NCBI GenBank assembly: GCA_037176725.1
Contig: JAZBRS010000029.1
Coordinates: 122,483,001 to 122,547,000 of the forward strand
Direction: 5' to 3'
Origin: Posidonia oceanica
Taxonomy: Eukaryota; Streptophyta; Magnoliopsida; Alismatales; Posidoniaceae
Length of the DNA: 64,000 nucleotides
The notes under the pieces were generated by a model. The model was not told the DNA's origin and did no database searches. It was given only the letters and a program-made list of their open reading frames with translations. Of the stretch, positions 55,318 through 64,000 are shown piece by piece; the stretch's first letter is position 1, and every line of letters starts with the position of its first letter. The position numbers and the translations under genes were made by a program.

Positions 55318-58300
55318 TGTTGACACCCCATTTTGACAGGCTGAATCAACGGATCTATCGGGCGGCTAGGAAAAGACCTAAAACCACACCCAAAAATTCA
55401 ACCTAAAACCACACCCAAAACTTCAACCTAAAACCACCCAAAACTTCAACCTAAAACCATCCAAATCTAGACCCAAACCCACACCTTTCTCTCCTGCTTT
55501 CCCCTCAAAACAAGCCCAAACTCAACCTAGGATTACCTCCCTTTCCCGAACCTGAAAACTAACAAAAATCCATAGGAAAACTCACCCTTGATGACTTAGC
55601 AAACCCACCAAAAAGCCTGCAAAATTTCAAACCAGAACCACTCCCAAAAACCCTAGGAAACTTAGGCAAAACTACCCTTTTTCTACACCTCAAAATCCCT
55701 CCAAAACTTCCTCAAAACCAAACCAAAACTCCGGGACCAGAACTAGAAACCCTAGACCCCACACCCGCCAATTTTCACCCCTTTCCGAGACTCCTAAGAC
55801 CCCCTTTTGCTTGAATTATCGTTTTCTCTCTCCGGGATTATCGTTTTCTCTCTCCTGATTATCGTCTCTCTTTTCATCCCCTTCTCGCCCTTTCTCCGGC
55901 TTGGCTGTGGGCCCTCTTTGTACTCCTATCCCTTCTCTATCTTTTTCCTATTTTTATTTTATTTTTAGCCTTTTCCCTGAATTTTAAAAATCTTTTCCCT
56001 CAAACCTATCTCTTTCCCCTTTTATTTTCCTTTTTCCCCTTTCTTCTTCTTTTCCTCTTCCTTCTTCTCTCTTTTGCAAAAAACCATAAAAATCCTTAAA
56101 AATCTGTAAAACCCCAAAACATAAAAGAAACAAATCAGAATTCCAAGAAAAGCAACTAAAAAACATTAAACAAATGATTAAAAACTCAAACTTAACTAAA
56201 TCAAGCTAAAAAGAAAACCAAGCATGCAAACTAAAAAATGCAAAACAAACTAAAAGAAAATACTGTAAAATCAAGTAAAAAACTGAAATAAAGTCAGAAC
56301 CTACCAAGAATAAAAACCCCACTAAAAGAATTAAAAAACAAACCCTAAAGAGAAGAATTAAAAATCAAACAATAAAACAAGTAATTAAAGGAGGTAAAAG
56401 ACTTAACCTAATAAACATAAGAAAGAAACAGCATAAGAACTTAATTAAAAAAGGAAAAAGAAAATACAGCTAAAAGACTTAAAACACTTAATCAAACCAG
56501 AAAAATCCAACTAAAAAACATCAAGAAGAATTAACAAATAAAAATCAAAAACATAGTTCAAAAGACTTAAGGAAGAAAAACATAAAAGACTAGAACTAAA
56601 AAGCCCAAAACCCACTCTAATTAATATAAAAATAAATCCTAAAAATCCTAATTAACATCCTAAAATACTTAACAAGAAAACACAATTTTAAAAACAATTT
56701 AAAAAGATTTAACCAACACCTAATCAAGTGGAAAACAAATTAAAAACAAAATAAAACCCTAAAACCTTAATCAAGCCTAAAACACACTAATTAACCTAAA
56801 AACAGTCATTAAAAAATCCAATTAAACACCTAACCTACAACCCAATTCATCCAATATTTTTGTTTATTTTTATCTTATTTTTTTTCTATTTTATTTCCCT
56901 CCCTCTTTCCATCTTTCTTTCTTTCTTCCTTTTATCTTTTCTTTTCTTCCTTACTGGGCTCATCAGCCCGTTTTCCCTTTCTTTTCTTTTTTTTCAAAAT
57001 GCCAGCCCGGCCCGTAGCTACAGCACCTTCTTCCTCCTTCCCTCCTCCTGCCAGCAGCTACAGTGATCGCTGGCCTGCCATTCTGCACGACCTGCCACCT
57101 TCTGCTCGAGCCGGACTCGCGTGCGCCGAAGCGTCGTCCGTGCTCCTGCCATCACCTCTCCGCGGCATTCAATGGTCTCAGACCTGCAAAGCTAAGAGAG
57201 GAGTGGTCAGTTTTCATAGCAGAAAGGAGGGGAATTCAGGCCTAAAAACAGGAGGAGAAGAGAGGAGAAAACGAGAGAGAGTTGATCCTGGAAGAGGACG
57301 AAGCTTTCCAGAGCGATTCCCAGCGAGAGAGAGCGGTTCTTCCCCAGAAATCCACCAGAAGAAACCGGACTTCCGCCTCTCCCTTCAACAGCAAACCAGA
57401 GCCCGAAACTCCTCCAGAACAACCGAGAATTCGTTCCCCAATCTCGCCCAAGCCTCCTGCAATTCCTCCCTTCCTTCCCACAGAGAAACAGCCCAGCTTT
57501 TCGCCTGAATCCACCTAAAACCCAACCAGAACCCATCTCGAATCCTTTCTGAAATTCCCAGCACCCCAGTCCATCACATCCTCTCAAACTCCGCCCCGTT
57601 ACTCACCAAGACACCACCTTCCACAAGCACCCGACCTTCAGCCTTCTCCCCCACCACAGACGAAACGCCCCACTACAAACACTTTACCTCGCTACTGCCC
57701 AAAAATCAACCCAATCCTCAAACTTCACTCACAGTCTCCACAGACCTAACCTAACCCTCCAAACACCATCACCGAACCTCCAGCTACCCACCGACCGCCT
57801 CCGTTCGATCCAGAGGGCGACAACCAGCTCCCCCGACCTCAGGCGACACCTGTGGCACCCAAAAATCCAACTTTCTCCTCTGGGCCGCAGAACTTCGCTC
57901 CGAGCGTCCAGGAAGAACCGGAGGACTCCACGGAGCAGTTCTGGGCGATCGCGAGCCGCTGACGACTCCCGCACACTCCGGACGACCGCCGCCGGCATCT
58001 GCAGAGCCCACCGACGTCGGGAGCACGTTCCAGATGCGGGAGAAGGTATTTTCTCCCCCCTTCAGCTCTCTCTCCTTCCTCTTCTGCTTTTCAGCCGCTC
58101 AGAAGCAAGTTTCCAGACCTCCAGTGCCGCCCGCGACTCGCCGACCTTCCTGTCTTCTCCGGCGCCGGCAGCTCTTCCTCCGGACACTCCGACCAACAGA
58201 ACGCCGCTCCGACTCGCTCCGGAGCTCTGGACGATCGCCGCCAGCATCCTCCGCCGGTCTGCACCTCCTCAGCCTCCCCTGTCGGCGGCCACGAGCGCTG

Positions 58301-61128
58301 CAACCTCTGTTGCTACAGTGTTCGTCGCCGCCGACGAGACACTGTGCTTTTATTTTTTTTCTTTATATAGTTTTAGGTGTGAACATTACATTATTGCCTT
58401 GAGTTTTTTCCATTTTTGCGTTTTAGTCCTCTGTTCATTTATTTTGCTTAGTTTTCAATTAAATACCATGCTAAATTGTAACTTATGTTTATGTTTTTCA
58501 GTATTTGCTTGACAGTCCATTTACTGTGCGTTTTAGTTATAAAATTTTATGCTTTAGCCCCTCTGCTTTACATTATTACACTTAGGTCCTGTTTTAAATC
58601 AGTCTATTTAATTGCATGTATTTTACCATATCAAATTGCATACTGGGCTCCTCTGTTTTTTCATATTTACTGTCTGATCCTCTGAACTGTAGTAACCTAG
58701 GTTTTATTTTCTCATTTTGCATACTGCATTGCATTTTTTACCTTCTGGCTTTGCATATTTGCACTTAGGTCCATTTTAATTGGACAGTAACCCTTTTGCA
58801 TGCATATTAGCTTATTGCATTGCATTTTCAACCTTGCATTTTCAAAAATTGCATTTCAGTCCATGGTCAGTGATTTCAGAGCATATTTTGCATATAAAAT
58901 TGCATATCTGACCCCTGCATGATTCAAAAATCACACATAGAGCCTTGCATCTTTCAAAAACCATGTAAAAAGACTGTTTTGCCCCTAAGTTGCATTTTAA
59001 CCCCTATGCTTGCAAAAATTGCATGTAGGCCCTCCACTTGCATTCCCGGACTCGCCAGAACCCTTGTTTTCTGGAAATTTTGCGTTTTAGCCCCTTTCTT
59101 TCTTCAAAAATGCTTTTGAATCCCTATTCTTTCCAAATTGCTTTTCTTTGTCTTTTCTTGCTTTGCATGCATTCTACATTCATCTAGTCTTGCATTTCAG
59201 CATCCCCCTTGCATACACTAGGCACTTTTAACTCCCCTTCACTTGGGGGGACCTTCAACACACCCCTAGGACCTCTTGAACACTTAGATCTGTTCTTCTC
59301 TCCTGTTCTGGCCCCTCTGCTCCGGAGCTGCGATATCTTTCAATCCGACCGTTGGATCTCCTCGAGTAAGCTGCCCAGGCGACCGCAGCGAAGCGCTCTT
59401 CAGCATGGACCAAGCAGATCTCCGATCAGACTCCCGGATCTCTAGGTATATCTTCCTGAACCCCTGCACTGCATTCATTTGCATGCCATTTGCACCGTTT
59501 TGCGTGCCCCTTGCTTTCTTGCACTGTTTTGCGTGCCGCTTCTTTGTCTTGCACCGTTTTGCGTGCCCTTTAGTTTTCTCGCTCCGTTTTGCGTGCTTTC
59601 ATGTTTTCTCGCCCCGTTTTGCATGCCGCTTCTTTGTCTTGCACCGTTTTGCGTGCCCTTCAGTTTTCTCGCCTCGTTTTGCGTGCTTTCAAGTTTTCTC
59701 GCTTCGTTTTGCGTGCCGCTTCTTTGTCTTGCACCGTTTTGCGTGTCCTTTAGTTTTCTCGCTCCGTTTTGCGTGTAGTCTTGTTTTCTTGCACCGTTTT
59801 GCGTACCGCTTCTTTGTCTTGCACCTTTTTGCGTGCCCTTTAGTTTTCTCGCCTCGTTTTGCGTGCTTTCAAGTTTTCTCGCTTCGTTCTGCGTGCCGCT
59901 TCTTTGTCTTGCACCGTTTTGCGTGCCCTTTAGTGCCCTCGCTCTGTTTTGCGTGCCATTTAGTTTTCTCGCCTCGTTTTGCGTGTAGTCTTGTTTTCTT
60001 GCACCGTTTTGCGTGCCGCTTCTTCGTCTTGCACCGTTTTGCGTGCCCTTTAGTTTTCTCGCCTCGTTTTGCGTATAGTCTTGTTTGCTTGCACCGTTTT
60101 GCGTGCCGCTTCTTTGTCTTGCACCGTTTTGCATGCCCTTTAGTTTTCTCGCCTCATTTTGCGTGTAGTCTTGTTTTCCGCACTGTTTTGCGTGTCGCTT
60201 CTTTGTCTTGCCTCGTTTTGCGCGCAGTCTTGTTTTCTTGCACCGTTTTGTGTGCCCTTTCGTTTTCTCGTCTCGTCTTGCGTGCCCTTGTTTTTCTTGC
60301 CCGGTTTTGCGCCCTTCTTTCGTTTTCCGCACCGTTTTGCGTCCTTGTTCCGGTCCTTGCATCATTTTGCATGTCAACCCTGTTTTCGCATCTTTTTGCG
60401 TACTTGTTTCGTTCCTCGCACTGTTTTACGCCGTTTTCCCTTGCATGTCGATTGCATTGCATGGTTTTCTCACTGTTTTGTTTTATCGCCCGCATCTGCA
60501 TATAGGGCAGTGATGCTTACTGTCCGGAGTTCTCACGAGCCAGGTTTCGCCCGGTTCGGAACACAGACAGCGTTGCTGAGCGCTTAGATTGCACGTTTAC
60601 TTTCTCGCATTGTCTTTCATCACTTAGAGCACACCTTTGAGCATTTAGATAGGCATTCATTGGCACTTAGGCATTCAAAGTCTGCATTTCCCTGCATATG
60701 CGAGCGTAAGCCTAGAAAGACCGATTCTCAGGCGTGTCGGGGGTGCCTAACACCTTCCCCGCGCGTAACAGGAGTCCTTACCCTCTCTTGGCCTGCAATG
60801 ACCATATTGCCCTTGTCCTAGGCACGAGTCACATCATTTGCATTCGTTTGCATCTCATTTCTTTTGCATTGCCTTGCATTGCATCTATTGCTTGGTTTTG
60901 CGTGATTATTCACGCATTTCCCCGGTTTTCCTCGTCTTCCGATTTAATAGACTTGGTGGCGACTCCGATTTTGTCTTATCTTCTTTTCTTCCCCTTTTTC
61001 CCTCTTTTAAATGTTTTTGAGTTAGGTCTTCCTTCTCGGACATAGCCGCTAATAGTGAGCCTGATTCCAATCGGTGCACGCGAGCTTTGGCATCGTGCAT
61101 GGACAATCCGAACACTGGGATTACTACA
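55318..61128 (+). mobile_element. 3' LTR of element 2 (5811 bp)
   Basis: It is collinear with the 5' LTR and nearly identical; the A-rich 0.9-kb segment shows only two substitutions (56470 and 56597 regions). Length differs by 82 bp, mainly from one fewer 24-bp repeat near the start and about two fewer 30-bp units in the minisatellite. The end reads GGGATTACTACA and is followed at once by the target duplication. Confidence 0.92.
59485..60435 (+). repeat. 30-bp minisatellite in 3' LTR of element 2
   Basis: Same CGTTTTGCGTGCC units as the 5' LTR copy, about two units shorter, with unit variants in a different order in places. The 366-codon sense frame and 300-codon antisense frame reflect the ten-codon period. 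Confidence 0.9.
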
Positions 61129-61133
61129 GGTGC
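61129..61133 (+). repeat. Target-site duplication, right copy (GGTGC)
   Basis: Identical to 41895-41899. Removing element 2 and one copy restores the GGTGCCTAACACCTTCCCC motif seen uninterrupted in the LTRs of elements 1, 2 and 4. Confidence 0.85.
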
Positions 61134-61492
61134 CTAACACCTTCCCCGTGCGTAACAGGAGTCCTTGTCCTTTCTCTTGGCCCGCAATGACCATTCCTTC
61201 ATCCTAGGCACGAGTCATAGCATAGCATAGCATTGCATTGCATCCCTTTGCACCCTCTTTGCATCCAGTTTTGCATGTCTTTTCATGCATTACCCTCGGT
61301 TTTCCTTGTCTCCCAACCTAATAGACATGGTGGCGACTCTGATTTGTCTTATCACTTCTTTTTCTTCTTTTTGCTAGCATTTCCGAGTCTAGTTTTCTTC
61401 CTCGGATTCAGCTGCATATTGTGACCCTAATGTCGATCAGTGCATGAGAGCTTTGGCATCGTACATGGATTTGATATTTCAAGATTACTACA
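61134..61492 (+). mobile_element. 5' LTR of element 3, second part
   Basis: It resumes with CTAACACCTTCCCCGTGCGT and ends AAGATTACTACA. A partial PBS copy (TGGCGACTCTGATTTG) lies at 61331, about 160 bp before the real one. The sequence parallels 47405-47792 of element 2. Confidence 0.82.
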
Positions 61493-61493
61493 G

Positions 61494-61511
61494 TGGCGAC
61501 TCCGTTGGGTT
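61494..61511 (+). other. Primer-binding site of element 3, diverged
   Basis: It reads TGGCGACTCCGTTGGGTT, three changes from the element 1 site at its 3' half, one base after the LTR. Decay of the PBS agrees with the decayed gag downstream. Confidence 0.7.
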
Positions 61512-62725
61512 GCTTGTACTCCGGCTTTCGCTTGGCTTTCTCGCCGCTTGCATTTTGCTCCTTTGCCTGCCTTTTGCCGTTGCATGCATTGTCTGTTTGC
61601 CTACTTTGCTTGTTTACATGCTTTATTACCTGCTTTGCTCCTTTACATGCTTTATTACATGCTTACTTGCATTTACTCGCTTTATTTACCTACTTTTTTT
61701 TCCTTGCTTTATTTCCAGCATTATGCATGTCTAAATGTTTGCTTGGCACACCATGCATGCCTTTTGAATGATGAATGCTTTCTTTTACACCAATGCAATG
61801 CCACTGCACCTACACATACTATGCATGTCTGCCTTTTGCTATGATAAGTGTTTTTCCTTCACTATCATGCTCACAGCACTAGCACATACCATGCACATGC
61901 CTTTTGCAATGATTTGTGTTGCTTGTTTGCCATGTCTGAGTGATTTTCTTCCCCTTTTGCACTTAGCCTAAGGACAGTTAGAGACTGATTGCTCCCCCAA
62001 TGCTAACTAAAAATGGCAAGTAAAAAGAATCTCTAGGAGCAACTAGAGACTGCAACACACCTGCACTCCCCTCTTTGAGTTAATAAAATGCGCAAGATAA
62101 AACTCGAAGCATTTGCATAAAGCATCATATAGGGCACACATTCTTCTCATCTGAGTCCTCCTACAGTCTGAGAAGGATAGTCCTGGTCTCTTGCCCCCAA
62201 CGCTTTGGCATGGTGTGAGTAGATCGGTCTATCCCCCCTTGTTAGGGGGTCACGTCGATGTTAGTAGAGGGTACCACCCATGCTTCTGGCAGGGTTGAGG
62301 CTCCCAAAGCACCACCACGTTATTCCTGAGCTCTGCGTAGACTTGAGACGTGGGACCTACTTTTTCTAGCTTGAGTCAACGACCCATACATCCATGAGCA
62401 TCTGAAGTAGACTACCTACTAGGACACCCTAGATTGGTGAGGGAGAGCATGCTAGAAAGCATACATTCGCATTCATAACATACATCAAAGCACTTGCATT
62501 TTACTTTCGAGTTCTAATCCTTGTTTTGCTTGCCTTTCGCACAGAGGTCAGTGAGTGAGTTCCTTAGCTGGAGCTCAAGTGCATTCTCTTACTAACGTCC
62601 CTATCGCGACACTTGCTTCCTACCATCCCCTTCCGAGCTATTTTGCCTTCGCGACGATAGCTCCCCTTGGGATTCGTCCTCTTGCTTCCTACCGCAGCCT
62701 GGTTCTTACCCGCTCTCGGTCAGCC
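61512..62725 (+). other. Leader of element 3
   Basis: It carries GCATGCCTTTTGAATGATGAATGC-like units (61750-61930) and the conserved leader block (about 62130-62460, including GAGGGTACCACCCATGC and CTTTGGCATGGTGTGAGT). The open frame that continues upstream of the gag ATG is not conserved in element 2 and is treated as untranslated. Confidence 0.65.
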
Positions 62726-64000
62726 ATGGCCCAGTGCACTCTTGAGCCCCTGCTCGCTCCTATTGTTCCGGAGGGGATTTTTGCTTCGGCCCCTCCGGCT
62801 CCCGCTTCCACTCCCCATGTGCCTCTGGTGACACCAAGGTTTCCCCCTCTATCACCCCGGGCACCCCAGCATCCTGTGGGGCATTGGTAAACTCACGCTA
62901 CTCTAGACCTAGTCACCGATCCCATCTTGGTGACCTATGCTCGCGCTCCGGAGGTGCCTCTAACCCCTCCTTCCTTGGGTTATGTCGCTTCTGACACCCA
63001 CCCTGCTGCGACAACTTTCGCCTTAGGACCTCCGCCTCCTGGACAGTCTGCGTCCCAACGGCTTGACTCTGGTCCCCCGCCGGTCTTGTAACTCAACATA
63101 CCCACTGAAGGGTCTCCTGAGGTGCAGTATCAGCATCTGATGGAGGCTGCCTAGAGACTATAGGGCATGGCTCTATCTCTTTGCCCTTCTTTCACTCCTG
63201 TTGCTCCCGAGGCTCCACTGCAGCCTGCACTTGCGTCGCAGTCATCCCCTTCTGCTCCTTGCCCAGACCATCGCCTCAGCTACTCACTACTCCGGCGATG
63301 GGGGCTCAGCTTCCGCCTCTTGCATATGCACAACACCCTATACAGCATCCTCCTTTGGCACTTGGTGGCCAGTCCTTAGGACTGGTTGGAGCACAGTATC
63401 CCTCAGGCTCGCCACTCAGCACTGTGCCGATGCAGTAGCTGACGCTCCAGCATTCTGCATCACCAATCACTCAGCATGCTAATTATGCCTACCCCTTGCA
63501 CCAGCAATACCCTACCCCTGCATACATTCCAGCACACACAACACATCTGCACGGATACGCCGCCCATCCTGTTGCTCCACCAGGCGACGCGATGGTGGAC
63601 CCGAAGGAGCACCACGGTGCGTACTTTTCGGCGTATGTGGCCCCTACCCCTACTATACCACCTCCTTTGGCAGCAGCTCCAGAATCCAACGACGACAGGT
63701 TCGCCGTTCTGGAGAAAGCACTTCGACAAGTGCAGGGTACAGACCACTAGTCTTACCAGTTCCGGGACCTCTGTTACTTCCCAGAGGTGGTGCTCCCATC
63801 GAAGTTTTGCATCTTGGTCTTTGAAAAATATCATGGTAGAGCTTGTCCAGTAGCACACTTGAAGGTATACTGTGGAGATCTCGCTCAGCTCCAGGTTGAC
63901 GAGAGGTTGCTTATCCGTTTGTTCCAGAAAAGTCTATCTGGCCCTACGCTCAAGTGGTTCACCTCACTTGATATGGCCACCATAAAGACGTGGGACGATC
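62726..64000 (+). pseudogene. gag: Gag of element 3, multiple stops and a frameshift, cut by window edge
   Basis: It starts with ATG (MAQCTLEP), like elements 1 and 2. Stops lie at 62888, 63089, 63152, 63161, 63436 and 63748, all at positions where relatives have glutamine or where CAA/CAG is expected. A frameshift falls near 63250-63270. The stop at 63748 (TAG) is at the same residue as the single amber in element 1. The gag core is clear after it (SYQFRDLCYFPE, LIRLFQKSLSGPTLKWF). The frame runs off the window. Confidence 0.85.

Larger units (their letters stand above)
41900..61128 (+). mobile_element. Element 2: complete non-autonomous Ogre-like element, two LTRs
   Basis: Two near-identical LTRs enclose 7.5 kb that hold a PBS cluster, leader, gag pseudogene, a long non-coding region with minisatellites, and a short purine-rich tract. 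Protease, RT, RNase H and integrase are absent. LTR termini, PBS, leader and 3' repeats match element 1, so it is a non-autonomous member of the same family. It is flanked by the 5-bp duplication GGTGC and lies in the LTR of element 3. Low LTR divergence points to recent insertion. Confidence 0.9.
37038..64000 (+). mobile_element. Element 3: Tat/Ogre-type element split by element 2
   Basis: The 5' LTR lies in two pieces either side of element 2, followed by a diverged tRNA-Arg PBS, a leader with the conserved block and a decayed gag. It continues past the right edge, so its pol status and 3' LTR are unknown. Six glutamine codons in gag have become stops, so it is older than elements 1 and 2. 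Confidence 0.82.

Overview
The window is repeat-dense nuclear DNA from a flowering plant. It is built almost entirely of nested Ty3/gypsy LTR retrotransposons of the Tat/Ogre type. The evidence is a Pol polyprotein with two successive RNase H domains, a primer-binding site (PBS) matching a plant tRNA-Arg 3' end, LTRs of 3.4-5.9 kb, and long tandem-repeat-rich untranslated regions. I see no host gene, rRNA, tRNA gene or CRISPR array. The genus cannot be fixed from the sequence alone.

Layout. (1) 1-20433, minus strand: element 1, potentially autonomous and cut by the left window edge. Read from its 5' end it has LTR (20433-14629), PBS, leader, gag-protease (13298-8223, one in-frame amber), pol (8242-4442, intact catalytic residues), an extra 400-codon ORF of the DUF7745/plant-mobile-domain type (2908-1706), then minisatellites. 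(2) 20434-24787, minus: 5' LTR, PBS and leader of element 4, a relative into whose leader element 1 has inserted. (3) 24788-26764: non-coding DNA of unknown origin with local duplications. (4) 26765-27450: the 5' part of a plus-strand LTR. It is followed by a truncated minus-strand LTR fragment related to element 4 (27451-29281). (5) 29282-37037, plus: element 5, an older and more diverged element with a 1.6-kb LTR, a different PBS and a stop-riddled gag but no pol. (6) 37038-64000, plus: element 3, with a 5' LTR, PBS, leader and decayed gag, cut by the right window edge. (7) 41900-61128, plus: element 2, a complete non-autonomous element with two LTRs of 5893 and 5811 bp, inserted inside the LTR of element 3 and flanked by the 5-bp duplication GGTGC.

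How the parts relate. Elements 1 and 2 share LTR ends, LTR architecture, the PBS with a nearby inverted copy, the leader block and the 3' minisatellites. Only element 1 encodes protease, reverse transcriptase, RNase H and integrase. Element 2 keeps little more than gag and cis-acting sequence, so it was probably mobilised in trans by an element-1-like relative. Near-identical LTRs make element 2 a recent insertion; element 3 is older and element 5 older still.

The most unusual signals are these: an amber codon at the same Gag position in elements 1 and 3; a triplicated PBS in element 2; a partial PBS copy inside the LTR of every element; a DUF7745-like gene downstream of pol; a +1 gag-pro/pol overlap; and a consensus splice donor at the point where element 2's gag breaks off.
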